A stretch of 64,000 bases of DNA from Bacteroides pyogenes_A (GTDB taxonomy: Bacteria; Bacteroidota; Bacteroidia; Bacteroidales; Bacteroidaceae): NCBI RefSeq assembly GCF_048595595.1, contig NZ_CP184347.1. One strand, given 5' to 3'. Of this stretch, positions 9,496-18,285 are shown in pieces. The notes beneath the pieces were generated by a model. It was not told the DNA's origin, searched no databases, and was given only the letters and a program-made list of their open reading frames with translations. Positions within the stretch are counted from its first letter, which is position 1. Every line of letters starts with the position of its first letter. The translations under genes and the position numbers were made by a program.

Positions 9496-10077
9496 ATGAA
9501 GAAAAAGTTTCAGTTGGAAGTTCCCGGCGGAGCAACCCGCGTGCTGCTGCATACGTGTTGCGCCCCTTGCTCTTCGGCCATCATCGAATGCCTGATGCAA
9601 AACGGAATTACTCCGGTTATCTTCTACTTCAACCCCAACATCTATCCGGAAGAGGAATATATAATAAGGAAAGAAGAGTGCAGCCGCTATGCCCGCTCGC
9701 TGGGACTCGAAATAGTGGACGGAGACTACGACCACGAAGAATGGCGTTGCCGGATGAAAGGGATGGAGCAGGAGCCGGAACGGGGAGGACGCTGCCTGAG
9801 GTGCTTCAAGATGCGCCTGCTCGAAACCGCCCGCTATGCTCACGAGCATGGCTTCGGGGTCATTGCCACTACGCTTGCTTCGAGCCGTTGGAAAAGCCTC
9901 GAACAGATAGAAGAAGCAGGGCGCTATGCCTGCGAAAAGTATCCCGACGTCACTTATTGGAAACAAAACTGGCGAAAGGGCGGATTAAGCGAACGGCGTA
10001 TCTCCATCATCAAGGAATATCAATTCTACAACCAGCAATATTGCGGTTGCGAATTCAGTATGCGAAAAGAAGAGTAA
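9496..10077 (+). CDS. queH: Epoxyqueuosine reductase QueH
   Basis: The 193-residue protein belongs to the former DUF208 family. It shows the cysteines expected for its iron-sulfur cluster and redox chemistry: HTCCAPCS (Cys21, Cys22, Cys25), a central CLRC pair (Cys100, Cys103), and a C-terminal CGC (Cys183, Cys185). QueH performs the last step of queuosine synthesis, reducing epoxyqueuosine in the wobble position of GUN-anticodon tRNAs, and replaces the B12-dependent QueG. No other queuosine gene is nearby. The start is fixed by the promoter just upstream and by family length. Confidence 0.93.
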   Translation: MKKKFQLEVPGGATRVLLHTCCAPCSSAIIECLMQNGITPVIFYFNPNIYPEEEYIIRKEECSRYARSLGLEIVDGDYDHEEWRCRMKGMEQEPERGGRCLRCFKMRLLETARYAHEHGFGVIATTLASSRWKSLEQIEEAGRYACEKYPDVTYWKQNWRKGGLSERRISIIKEYQFYNQQYCGCEFSMRKEE

Positions 10078-10099
10078 CTGCATTTTTTAAGGACTATCA

Positions 10100-10130
10100 T
10101 TGGGTCGGTATAAATATTTTGCTATTTTTG
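10100..10130 (+). promoter_or_regulatory. Promoter of the XRE-cupin / acyl-CoA ligase pair
   Basis: TTGG (10100-10103), 19 bp, then TATTTTTG (10123-10130). The leader to the ATG at 10181 is about 45 nt. Confidence 0.65.
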
Positions 10131-10180
10131 CGGTTAATATAATTATAATTTGTCAATATAGCACTTAAAATACTTTCAAT

Positions 10181-10756
10181 ATGGATGCAAGTAAGATTGT
10201 AGGAGAGAAGATCAAAGCCCTTCGTGAAGATAAATCGATCACGAGAGAAGAGCTGTCCGAGCGTTCCGGTCTGGCTGTCGAACAAATAAAGCGTATCGAA
10301 GAGAATATCGATATTCCGTCTCTGGCGCCGCTTATTAAAATTGCTCGTGTACTGGGTGTGCGGCTGGGTACTTTCCTCGACGATCAGGATGAAGTCGGTC
10401 CCGTGGTATGTCGCAAGAAAGAAGCCAAAGACGCAATCAGTTTTTCCAATAACGCCATCCACTCCCGCAAGCACATGGAGTATCATTCGCTCTCGAAATC
10501 GAAAGCCGACCGTCACATGGAACCTTTCATCATCGATGTGATGCCTATGAAAGATAGCGACTTCGTGCTTTCTTCGCACGAGGGCGAAGAATTCATCATG
10601 GTGATGGAGGGCACGATGGAGATAAGCTACGGGAAGGAAACCTATCTGTTGGAAGAAGGAGACAGCATCTATTACGATTCGATTGTTCCTCACCACGTAC
10701 ATGCTTACGAGGGAAAGGGAGCGAAGATACTGGCGGTTATTTACACGCCGGTGTGA
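10181..10756 (+). CDS. XRE-family regulator with C-terminal cupin domain
   Basis: The 191-residue protein has an XRE helix-turn-helix at residues 6-62 (REELSERSGLAVEQIKRIEE) and a cupin-2 barrel from about residue 115 to the end, including HEGEEFIMVMEGTMEISYG and IVPHHVHAYEG. Proteins of this build bind DNA at their N terminus and sense a small molecule or metal in the barrel. The acyl-CoA ligase gene follows after 81 bp on the same strand, which suggests that this protein controls the ligase and that the ligand relates to its substrate. The actual ligand is unknown. Confidence 0.88.
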   Translation: MDASKIVGEKIKALREDKSITREELSERSGLAVEQIKRIEENIDIPSLAPLIKIARVLGVRLGTFLDDQDEVGPVVCRKKEAKDAISFSNNAIHSRKHMEYHSLSKSKADRHMEPFIIDVMPMKDSDFVLSSHEGEEFIMVMEGTMEISYGKETYLLEEGDSIYYDSIVPHHVHAYEGKGAKILAVIYTPV

Positions 10757-10837
10757 TGGCCGGCGGCGCGCTGTCTGTCGATTCAACGCTCGCCGCTCGT
10801 CTGTTTTGCTTATTGCTAACCACAAATCTCTTTTTTC

Positions 10838-12487
10838 ATGCAACTATTCGAACGCACTCTCGGCCAGTGGCTTGAACACTGGGCCGAAGAGACTCCCGAT
10901 CGGGAATACATCGTGTATTCCGATCGTAATCTTCGTTTTACTTGGAGCCGGTTTAACCGCCGTGTAGACGATATGGCGAAAGGACTTGTCGCTATCGGTG
11001 TGGAGCGGGGTACTCGCGTGGGTATCTGGGCGGCCAACGTTCCCGATTGGCTGACTCTGCTGTACGCTTGCGCCAAGATCGGGGCGGTTTGCGTTACGGT
11101 CAACACCAATTACAAACAATCGGAACTGGAATATCTTTGCCATCATTCCGACATGCACACGCTTTGCATCGTAAACGGCGAAAAGGACAGCGACTTCGTG
11201 GAGATGACGTACGCCATGCTCCCCGAACTCAAAACCTGTGAGCGCGGACATCTCAAGAGCGAACGTTTTCCGCACATGCGCCACGTGGTTTATATCGGTC
11301 AGGAAAAGCATCGGGGAATGTTCAACACATCGGAGCTGCTGCTGTTGGGGAACAACGTTGCCGACGACCGCCTGAATGAATTGAAAGCGCGGGTGGACTG
11401 CCACGATGTGGTGAACATGCAGTACACATCGGGCACTACAGGTTTCCCGAAAGGGGTGATGCTGACTCATTATAATATAACGAACAACGGATACCTCACC
11501 GGCGAACACATGAAGTTTACCGCCGACGACAGGCTATGCTGTTGCGTTCCGCTATTTCATTGCTTCGGAGTGGTGCTCGCCACCATGAACTGCCTCACGC
11601 ACGGCTGCATGCAAGTAATGGTAGAGCGGTTCGACCCGTTGCTTGTGTTGGCTTCCATCCATAAAGAGCGGTGTACGGCCCTCTACGGAGTGCCCACCAT
11701 GTTTATCGCCGAGCTTCATCACCCCATGTTCGGCTTGTTCGACATGTCTTCCCTTCGCACCGGAATCATGGCGGGCGCTTTATGTCCGGTGGAGCTGATG
11801 AAGCAGGTGGAAGAAAAAATGTATATGAAAGTAACCAGCGTGTACGGACTTACGGAGGCGGCGCCCGGTATGACAGCTACCCGTATCGACGATTCGTTTG
11901 ATGTGCGTTGCCATACGGTGGGGAGAGATTTTGAGTTTACCGAAGTGAAAGTGATCGATCCCGAAACGGGCAAGGAGTGTCCGCCGGGTATGCCGGGAGA
12001 AATGTGCAGCCGGGGATATAATACGATGAAAGGCTATTATAAAAATCCGGAGGCAACGGCGGAGGTGATTGATGAAAACGGCTTCCTCCATTCGGGCGAT
12101 ATCGGAATTAAAGATGCCGACGGCAATTACCGGATCACGGGGCGCATCAAAGACATGATTATCCGTGGCGGCGAGAATATCTATCCCCGCGAAATAGAAG
12201 AGTTTCTTTATAGGCTCGAAGGTATAAAAGACGTGCAGGTGGCAGGCATCCCTTCGCGGAAATACGGCGAAGCGGTAGGCGCGTTCATCATTCTGCATGA
12301 AGGGGTGGAGATGCATGAGAGCGATGTACGCGATTTTTGTCGGAACAAGATCGCTCGCTACAAGATTCCGAAATATGTGTTCTTCGTCAAAGAGTTTCCG
12401 ATGACGGGAAGCGGGAAAATCCAGAAGTTCAAGTTGAAAGACTTGGGGCTTCAACTGTGCAAAGAGCAAGGCATAGAGATAGTCTGA
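10838..12487 (+). CDS. AMP-forming acyl-CoA synthetase
   Basis: The 549-residue product is an ANL-superfamily adenylating enzyme. Visible motifs are the P-loop TSGTTGFPKGVMLTH, the adenine-binding YGLTEAAPG, the SGDIGIKDADG block with the hinge GRIKDMIIRGGENIYPREIE, and the C-terminal catalytic Lys in TGSGKIQKFK. It activates a carboxylic acid, most likely a fatty acid, as acyl-AMP and transfers it to CoA in the cytoplasm. Chain-length preference cannot be read from sequence. It is probably co-transcribed with the XRE-cupin regulator. Its stop codon (TGA 12485-12487) lies inside the first unit of a 66-bp tandem array. Confidence 0.9.
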   Translation: MQLFERTLGQWLEHWAEETPDREYIVYSDRNLRFTWSRFNRRVDDMAKGLVAIGVERGTRVGIWAANVPDWLTLLYACAKIGAVCVTVNTNYKQSELEYLCHHSDMHTLCIVNGEKDSDFVEMTYAMLPELKTCERGHLKSERFPHMRHVVYIGQEKHRGMFNTSELLLLGNNVADDRLNELKARVDCHDVVNMQYTSGTTGFPKGVMLTHYNITNNGYLTGEHMKFTADDRLCCCVPLFHCFGVVLATMNCLTHGCMQVMVERFDPLLVLASIHKERCTALYGVPTMFIAELHHPMFGLFDMSSLRTGIMAGALCPVELMKQVEEKMYMKVTSVYGLTEAAPGMTATRIDDSFDVRCHTVGRDFEFTEVKVIDPETGKECPPGMPGEMCSRGYNTMKGYYKNPEATAEVIDENGFLHSGDIGIKDADGNYRITGRIKDMIIRGGENIYPREIEEFLYRLEGIKDVQVAGIPSRKYGEAVGAFIILHEGVEMHESDVRDFCRNKIARYKIPKYVFFVKEFPMTGSGKIQKFKLKDLGLQLCKEQGIEIV

Positions 12488-12842
12488 CCGGAAGACCGGT
12501 TGCTTTCTCCATCATTCCAGCGAGGTGATGATGTTGGGCTTGCGATAGTCTGACCGGAAGGCCGGTTGCTTTCTCCGTCATTCCAGCGAGGTGATGATGT
12601 TGGGCTTGCGATATTCTGACCGGAAGGCCGGTTGCTTTCTCCGTCATTCCAGCGAGGTGATGATGTTGGGCTTGCGATATTCTGACCGGAAGGCCGGTTG
12701 CTTTCTCCGTCATTCCAGCGAGGTGATGATGTTGGGCTTGCGATATTCTGACCGGAAGGCCGGTTGCTTTCTCCGTCATTCCAGCGAGGTGATGATGTTG
12801 GGCTTGCGATATTCTGACCGGAAGACCGGTTGCTTTCTCCAT
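12483..12842. repeat. 66-bp tandem array beginning at the acyl-CoA ligase stop codon
   Basis: Copies start at 12483, 12549, 12615, 12681, 12747 and 12813 with an exact 66-bp period; the last is cut short at about 12842. Copies differ by only a few bases. Each contains the dyad ACCGGAAGGCCGGT, or AAGA in the first and last. The first unit includes the stop codon of the preceding gene and some bases before it (GATAGTCTGACCGG). Reading frames through the array on both strands are by-products of the 66-bp period. Confidence 0.95.
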
Positions 12843-12880
12843 CTTTGTTGGGCTGTTTTTCCCAATAGAATCATTTAAAT

Positions 12881-12920
12881 CTTACCCAAGCTTAGGAACG
12901 TTGCCCTATTCTTGGGTAAG
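12881..12920. terminator. Perfect 10-bp inverted repeat
   Basis: CTTACCCAAG (12881-12890) and CTTGGGTAAG (12911-12920) form a perfect stem with a 20-nt loop. It lies between the convergent acyl-CoA ligase and GIN-domain genes and could end transcription from both sides, though it lacks a strong T tract. Confidence 0.5.
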
Positions 12921-12971
12921 TTTATGAAGGCACACCATAATTATATGTAAGGACGATATGCTCCGGTCTTG

Positions 12972-13754
12972 TTACAGCTTTCGTATCTTTTTGCGCGGAG
13001 CGTCTATCTCTTCGGGATTACCTTTGTAAGCCACGCTTCCGCTACCGGAAACACGTACTGTCAATTTCTTGTCGGCATGACACTCTATATCGCCCGAACC
13101 GGAGACGCTAGCCGATGTGTTGACTGCCCTCAGACCGGAAGCTGAGATGTTTCCGGAACCTGCGATGCGGTATTTCGCTTCGCCCGTTTGTCCGCTGAGA
13201 GTCACATCGCCCGATCCGGCTATGCTCACAACGCATGTCTTGCTTTGTATCTTTTGCAGCTTGATATCGCCCGACCCTCTGACGGAGACGGTCATCGCTT
13301 CGCATTGGAAGTCTTCTCCGCCTATATCGCCCGAACCGTTGACGGTAAGATCTATGTTTTTGTTTGTCCGTATGCCGTTGGTCAGTTTGATGTCTCCCGA
13401 ACCGTTGACGGTGATCTTGTTCAGTTCGGGTGAAGAAACCTTGATGATGAGCTTGCCCCTATTGATGATACGGGTGTTTTTCTTGAATTTTACGATCAGT
13501 GTGCCTCCGCTGGTATATGTCTCCAGCAGCGGGACGATGTTGTCGGAACCGTATATCTCCACTTCGGTGGAAGCAGCCTGCCGGTACACGATGTCGGCGC
13601 TTCCTAATAATTGGATGGCGTTGAAACGGTCTGCTTCCACTTTCTGGGTCACATAGTTTTTGCTGGCTACTACGCGCTTGGTTTGTGCGTGAGCGATTGT
13701 GAACGATGTCAGCAGCAACACAGACATCATCAGGCTTAAGGAAAATGTTTTCAT
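12972..13754 (-). CDS. Exported head-GIN-domain protein (DUF2807)
   Basis: The 260-residue product has a signal peptide ending near AHAQ and then a beta-helix of repeated GSGDI or GSGNI turns from about residue 105 to 240, typical of DUF2807 proteins. The fold is described as an adhesin-like head domain, but no function is established. The tail is basic (PRKKIRKL). Export to the periplasm or surface is predicted. It stands alone, converging on the acyl-CoA ligase gene across the 66-bp array. Confidence 0.85.
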   Translation of the reverse strand: MKTFSLSLMMSVLLLTSFTIAHAQTKRVVASKNYVTQKVEADRFNAIQLLGSADIVYRQAASTEVEIYGSDNIVPLLETYTSGGTLIVKFKKNTRIINRGKLIIKVSSPELNKITVNGSGDIKLTNGIRTNKNIDLTVNGSGDIGGEDFQCEAMTVSVRGSGDIKLQKIQSKTCVVSIAGSGDVTLSGQTGEAKYRIAGSGNISASGLRAVNTSASVSGSGDIECHADKKLTVRVSGSGSVAYKGNPEEIDAPRKKIRKL

Positions 13755-13970
13755 TTCGTTGGTTTTTATGGGTTTATATATAATAGTAACGTTTATCCGG
13801 GAAAGAGCACAAGGACATTGGCCGTCGTCTCTCTGATTGCTTATCCCATGACATACTTATTAGACGTAGCAGGCAGAGGAAAAGTTGCATTGCAGAAAAT
13901 TTTAAGCGGAAAAATCTTATGATTGCCGCAGAGGTACACTTTGTTCTGAACAGGCAGACACTCTTTTCGA

Positions 13971-14065
13971 GTATGTCCGATAGTATATACCGAGTCTTCT
14001 ACTTTGTGTATAATGCCGTGCGTGCCCGATTCGAGGCATGTCCGATAGTATATCCTGAGCCTTCT
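13971..14065. repeat. Direct repeat spaced 65 bp in a gene-free region
   Basis: Segments 13971-14000 and 14036-14065 share 26 of 30 bases, including TGTCCGATAGTATAT. They lie in the roughly 400-bp interval 13755-14160 between the divergent start of the GIN gene and the 3' end of the amidotransferase gene. I see no gene in that interval. Confidence 0.8.
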
Positions 14066-14160
14066 CCGCAGACCATTCTTTATGGTTGAAACGACGGGGT
14101 CATACAGCCTTTATCGCCCCGTATAGATAGTAAGAACAGGGAATTCGCCAAAGGCTTCCG

Positions 14161-14781
14161 TCATATCGCTTCCAGCCAGTTTCTGATAATCGTTTTACCG
14201 TCCGGTGTCAATACCGACTCCGGATGAAACTGAATGCCTCGGATGTCGTAATTCAGATGTTTTAATGCCATGATTTGTCCTTCGGGGCTGATGGCAGTAA
14301 CAGCCAACTCCTTAGGGAAGCCCATCGTATCCACTACCCAAGAGTGGTATCTGCCGACCGGGAATTCTTCGGGAAGTCCACGGAAAATATAGTCTTCTTC
14401 TATTGTTATTCCTTTTTTGAAGCATTCGCTGTTGATTTCCGGTTGCTCACCTTTAATTCTTACGGTGGTTTGCACTCCATGGAAGACATTGCTTAGCTTT
14501 GTGAGTTTTCCACCAAATACTTCTCCGATGGCTTGTTCGCCCAGACAGACCCCGAGTATGGACTTCTTTCCGGCATAGGCACGGATGACATCCGTAAGCA
14601 ATCCGGCTTCTTCGGGAATGCCCGGACCCGGAGAAAGGATGATTTTGTCGTACACTTCGAGGTCCTTGAGCGAGAATCGGTCGTTGTATAGAACCTCTGC
14701 TGTTGCTCCTGCTTCTTTTACCATATGGAGCAGGTTGTAAGTAAAGGAATCGTAGTTATCTATGATTGCAATTTTGAGCAT
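14161..14781 (-). CDS. pabA: Class I glutamine amidotransferase, PabA/TrpG type
   Basis: The 206-residue protein matches component II of aminodeoxychorismate or anthranilate synthase. It has NYDSFTYNL at the N terminus, the oxyanion strand SPGPGIP, nucleophile Cys79 in GVCLGEQ, and His186 and Glu188 in FHPES. The subunit releases ammonia from glutamine for a partner chorismate enzyme. No trp gene and no component I lies nearby, so a role in folate (PabA) is slightly favoured. The usual GVCLGHQ is GVCLGEQ here; this position follows the nucleophile and is not part of the catalytic triad. Confidence 0.85.
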   Translation of the reverse strand: MLKIAIIDNYDSFTYNLLHMVKEAGATAEVLYNDRFSLKDLEVYDKIILSPGPGIPEEAGLLTDVIRAYAGKKSILGVCLGEQAIGEVFGGKLTKLSNVFHGVQTTVRIKGEQPEINSECFKKGITIEEDYIFRGLPEEFPVGRYHSWVVDTMGFPKELAVTAISPEGQIMALKHLNYDIRGIQFHPESVLTPDGKTIIRNWLEAI

Positions 14782-14915
14782 ATTGCTTCCGGTTTCTTAT
14801 TTCTACATTGCTTCTGCTATCATCATCCGGTTGCCTTCTGAGGCGTAAGGAACTTGTTCTCCCGCCTGCATACGAAGCACTCGGCTTCGCTCGGCGAAGC
14901 CGTGCGTGGTGATGG

Positions 14916-16214
14916 CTATAGATTCAGCCACCCGTTGATGAGCGTCATCACTTTTTCTTTTTCCTCTTCCGGTAGGGTTCCGATACGTGCTCTATGGCTT
15001 CCTCCGGGTTCTACAAACACGTGTATGTTATTCTTTTTTTTCAGCCGGGTTACTCCTGCTGCTGTCCACGGATCATTTTCACCGTAAATAAATATCATTT
15101 TCGGGTCATTCTTCTTTAAGAACCGGGTGATTTTCTTGCTTAGCGTCTTGTCGAAAGGCATTCTCCTCAACTCTTCCGGAAGCATCAGGCGATGCAAATA
15201 TCCCTTGCTTGACCTGATGGAAAGAAGTTTTTTGAATGGGCGGATATAGTAGCCGTAATACCCCAATTCGCGTGCTGCTTGTACGAAAAAAGAGGCGGCA
15301 GGACTGTTCTTCATGAAATAGTCGGGATTGCTGATGTTCAGCAAATGTGTCAGGATCTCGTCATCGGTAGCATCCGGAGCAGGGATGCTTTCGACGGGAG
15401 TTCCCCATTGCCAAAGGGCAAAGGCGTATTCCAGCACCGAATAGTCGTATATCTCTTCGATAGAGGCGCGGAACTGATAGCCTTTTTCCATACAATATTG
15501 CTTGAAGAGAGGGAGCAGTGCAGGTTTTCGCTTCAGCGCTTCCATCTGGAAGTCTTCAACCTGTTTGCGTTTTTCGGGCGTGGAGATCTTTCTGAGAAAG
15601 GGCTCGTGTCTTCCGTCTTCCGCCGCATAACAGAGAGGAGCTACATAGGGAACGGAGATGTCTACATCGTCCGGATAGAAAGTGCGGTATAGCAGGGTGG
15701 TCTGCCCCCCTTTGCTGATGCCGGTAGCAATCCATTTGCCCGGATATATCTTCTTGAAAGCAGAAGTAACGGCATGCAGATCGTCAGCAGAGTTTTCCGC
15801 CGTCAGGTATTGCCAATCTTTAGGTTCGGGAGTGGACTCCGAAAAATAGCGATACTCCACGAATATCATATTGGCATTTAGCAACTTCGATAGTTCTGCG
15901 CGATATTTAGAGTGGAGAGCATACTCTGCGGCATATCCTTCGGTCACGATTACCGTAGGGCGGTCGAACCCGGCATGAGCCACAATAACTCTTTGACGGA
16001 AGCTGCCTTTCTCCGGAGACTTATGGCTCAAGGGTTGAGTGAAATAGGTTACATACTTCTCGGAAAATTCGTCAGACTCCAGAGGCTTGATTTCGGTTAT
16101 GGCAGAAACCTCATTCAGCTTTTCCAGTAAGGGGGCTTGTGCGGATAAGGTTGCCGGTATGCCGATTAGCATGAATATCAGAAATACGGCATGGCAGGTA
16201 CGTAGGCTTTTCAT
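14916..16214 (-). CDS. Exported serine peptidase of the S37/S28 type
   Basis: The 432-residue product has a signal peptide (LIGIPATLSAQA) and an alpha/beta-hydrolase fold with the nucleophile Ser in GISKGGQ near residue 167. The likely Asp is in YGENDPWTA and the likely His in GGSHRARIG. Family members cleave after or near proline in short peptides. The protein probably acts in the periplasm. A -7 element lies 26 bp before the start. It is followed by the amidotransferase gene on the same strand after 134 bp; any functional link between them is doubtful. Confidence 0.8.
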   Translation of the reverse strand: MKSLRTCHAVFLIFMLIGIPATLSAQAPLLEKLNEVSAITEIKPLESDEFSEKYVTYFTQPLSHKSPEKGSFRQRVIVAHAGFDRPTVIVTEGYAAEYALHSKYRAELSKLLNANMIFVEYRYFSESTPEPKDWQYLTAENSADDLHAVTSAFKKIYPGKWIATGISKGGQTTLLYRTFYPDDVDISVPYVAPLCYAAEDGRHEPFLRKISTPEKRKQVEDFQMEALKRKPALLPLFKQYCMEKGYQFRASIEEIYDYSVLEYAFALWQWGTPVESIPAPDATDDEILTHLLNISNPDYFMKNSPAASFFVQAARELGYYGYYIRPFKKLLSIRSSKGYLHRLMLPEELRRMPFDKTLSKKITRFLKKNDPKMIFIYGENDPWTAAGVTRLKKKNNIHVFVEPGGSHRARIGTLPEEEKEKVMTLINGWLNL

Positions 16215-16239
16215 GATGCGATATGATTTGGTTTGCCGG

Positions 16240-16247
16240 CAAAGGTA
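16240..16247 (-). promoter_or_regulatory. -7 element of the S37-type peptidase gene
   Basis: The minus strand reads TACCTTTG, an exact consensus match placing transcription start about 20 nt before the ATG at 16214. Confidence 0.6.
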
Positions 16248-16437
16248 AATAATTTTGTTTTATAGACAATCGTTATACGGGAGAAATAGAATAGAAATGA
16301 TAAATGACTCACGGAGGCTGTCTTGCGTATGTCGTCTTGGCCCGTATGGCAGAATGACCCGGTTTTGTTTATGTTGATCTATGGGACCGGCCTTTGAAGT
16401 TTCTCGCTTTGCAATTTGCTAATCTCCGCCGGGTATA

Positions 16438-16445
16438 TATCTTTG
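16438..16445 (+). promoter_or_regulatory. -7 element of the DUF45 metallopeptidase gene
   Basis: TATCTTTG is an exact match, 47 bp before the ATG at 16493. Confidence 0.6.
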
Positions 16446-16492
16446 TATGAAATATTCCTTTTTTACAGAACCGGTTGGTGGAGTAAATACAC

Positions 16493-17191
16493 ATGAATGT
16501 AGTTGTAGAAGACAAAGAGATAGGACGTTTGGTTATACGTACTCATCCGAGGGCGCGGAAAATCGTGTTCCGCACGAAGAGCGATGCCGTTTATGTTTCT
16601 GTCCCTCCCGGTATCTCCATGAAGGAGGTAACGCGGGCGGTGGAGGAGTTGCGCGGACGTCTGGTTATTTCCCGCAGGCGGATCTCCCGTCCGTCTGTTG
16701 ATCTGGATTACAAGATCAATACGGATTTCTTTCAGCTCTCTTTGATATCGGGCGATACGGACCGTTTTTTTGCCAATTTGAAGCCGGGCTGCATGGAAAT
16801 TGTTTGTCCTCGTAATACGGACTTTGCGAATGAGAAACTGCAATACTGGCTGCGTAAGGTAATTGAAGAATCGTTGAAGAAAAATGCGCGCAACATCCTT
16901 CCCCCGCGCTTGGACCGGCTCGCCCGACAAAACGGACTGTCATACAGCAATGTGCGAATCGGTTCCGGCCGTGGGCGTTGGGGGAGTTGTTCGGCACGTA
17001 AGAGCATCAACCTCTCCTGCTTCCTGCTCCTTCTGCCCGTTCATCTTGTAGACTATGTACTGCTTCACGAACTTTGCCATACGCGTGAAATGAATCATGG
17101 CGACCGCTTCTGGCGGTTGCTCGACGAATTGACGGAAGGTAAAGCCTTTTCTTTGCGTGAAGAGTTGAAGCAATATCGGGCGGAGGTGTAA
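16493..17191 (+). CDS. DUF45 (YgjP/SprT-like) zinc metallopeptidase
   Basis: The 232-residue product carries the full DUF45 signature: the strand block RWGSCSARKSINLS, then the zinc helix HELCHTREMNHGDRFW starting at residue 192, with two His, catalytic Glu and a downstream His. No signal peptide is present, so it should act in the cytoplasm. The substrates of this family are not well defined. It is a single gene with its own promoter, convergent with the small membrane protein gene 55 bp downstream. Confidence 0.85.
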   Translation: MNVVVEDKEIGRLVIRTHPRARKIVFRTKSDAVYVSVPPGISMKEVTRAVEELRGRLVISRRRISRPSVDLDYKINTDFFQLSLISGDTDRFFANLKPGCMEIVCPRNTDFANEKLQYWLRKVIEESLKKNARNILPPRLDRLARQNGLSYSNVRIGSGRGRWGSCSARKSINLSCFLLLLPVHLVDYVLLHELCHTREMNHGDRFWRLLDELTEGKAFSLREELKQYRAEV

Positions 17192-17246
17192 CGCTCGGTT
17201 ACGCGGCATGTTGCGTGCCTCTTTGCCCTGATAGGCATCGAGAAAT

Positions 17247-17642
17247 CTACCGGGCCAACTGCTTGATGCCGTCTTTATCTTTTTCGAAACGGTAAACGCC
17301 TCCTTTTTCACTCAGGTCGAATGTGGAGACCTCGTCCGTCCGGTTGTCTACGATGAGCAACGCACTTTGTTCGGCAAACCGTCCGAACTTAATGGCGCAT
17401 GGCTCATCGGTCATCCTGCGGCTGTCGATGAGGCTGTCGTTCACAAACAACGAAATCGAGTCTCCGGCAAATCCTTTGGTCAGGCTGATGGTATACGTTT
17501 CGGTAAAATGTTGTTCTGCTTGTTTGTCTCTTTGCAATCGAAGGCTCATATACACAAAGATTACCACGACAAAAATGACTGCGAAAGCCAGAATGCCGTT
17601 GCCTATCATAAACTGTTTATTCGTGTTGAGTCTATGCGCCAT
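17247..17642 (-). CDS. Small single-pass membrane protein, function unknown
   Basis: The 131-residue product has one transmembrane helix at about residues 13-34 and a roughly 95-residue soluble part, presumably periplasmic, with alternating hydrophobic residues suggesting a beta domain. I do not recognise a family. A near-match -7 element (TATCTTTA on the minus strand, 17669-17676) lies upstream. It is divergent from the rimP operon. Confidence 0.65.
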   Translation of the reverse strand: MAHRLNTNKQFMIGNGILAFAVIFVVVIFVYMSLRLQRDKQAEQHFTETYTISLTKGFAGDSISLFVNDSLIDSRRMTDEPCAIKFGRFAEQSALLIVDNRTDEVSTFDLSEKGGVYRFEKDKDGIKQLAR

Positions 17643-17717
17643 AACCGCTATTTTTTAAGATTAGGGTGTAAAGATACGAATATCGGGGCGTTAAATCATA
17701 CTTTTTTTATTTAATGT

Positions 17718-17748
17718 TTTGTAGTCGAATAGATTATTTATATCTTTG
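17718..17748 (+). promoter_or_regulatory. Promoter of rimP-nusA-infB
   Basis: TTTG (17718-17721), 19 bp, TATCTTTG (17741-17748). The leader to the ATG at 17816 is about 60 nt and contains GGAG and CTCC (17771-17788) followed by a run of T, a possible weak attenuator. Confidence 0.7.
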
Positions 17749-17815
17749 CAACCGAAAACGGATGAAAGGTGGAGGGGCAATTAAGCTCCTTTTTTTGTTC
17801 TTATATTGCAAATAA

Positions 17816-18283
17816 ATGATAGAAAAGAAAACTGTATCTCAAATTGTTGAAGAATGGCTGGAGGGAAAAGATTACTTTCTGGTGGAAGTGACCGTAAGCC
17901 CTGATGACAAAATTGTGGTTGAGATTGACCATGCCGAAGGCGTTTGGATTGAAGACTGCGTAGAGCTTAGCCGTTACATCGAGTCGAAGTTGAACCGTGA
18001 AGAGGAGGATTATGAATTGGAAGTGGGTTCGGCCGGAATCGGACAGCCTTTTAAAGTGTTGCAGCAGTATTATATCCATATCGGGCAAGAGGTGGAAGTC
18101 TTAACAAAAGACGGACGCAAGTTGGCCGGAGTGCTGAAAGAAGCTGATGAAGAAAAATTCACATTAGGGGTTCAGAAGAAAGTGAAACCTGAAGGAGCGA
18201 AACGTCCGAAGATAGTGGAGGAGGATGAAACTTTCACTTACGAGCAAATAAAATACACTAAATACTTAATTAGTTTTAAATAG
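17816..18283 (+). CDS. rimP: Ribosome maturation factor RimP
   Basis: The 155-residue product matches RimP, with the N-terminal alpha/beta domain (the VEIDHAEGVWIEDCVELSRY region) and the C-terminal beta-barrel domain containing VGSAGIGQPFKV and VEVLTKDGRKLAGVL. RimP helps late 30S assembly. It leads the conserved rimP-nusA-infB operon; nusA begins 2 bp after its stop. Confidence 0.95.
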   Translation: MIEKKTVSQIVEEWLEGKDYFLVEVTVSPDDKIVVEIDHAEGVWIEDCVELSRYIESKLNREEEDYELEVGSAGIGQPFKVLQQYYIHIGQEVEVLTKDGRKLAGVLKEADEEKFTLGVQKKVKPEGAKRPKIVEEDETFTYEQIKYTKYLISFK

Positions 18284-18285
18284 TT

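Noticed and set aside
12483..12842. CRISPR array
   Set aside because: The whole 66-bp unit is repeated, with no variable spacers.
12429..12878. Open frames on both strands with 22-residue repeats (ATGLPVR...QAQHHHLAG and similar)
   Set aside because: They arise because the 66-bp tandem unit has no stop in those frames; there is no promoter, and the composition is that of the repeat.
14100..14170. Possible stop-codon-spanning repeat at the pabA 3' end (TCATA at 14100 and 14161)
   Set aside because: The match is only about six bases with a 61-bp offset, within chance expectation.
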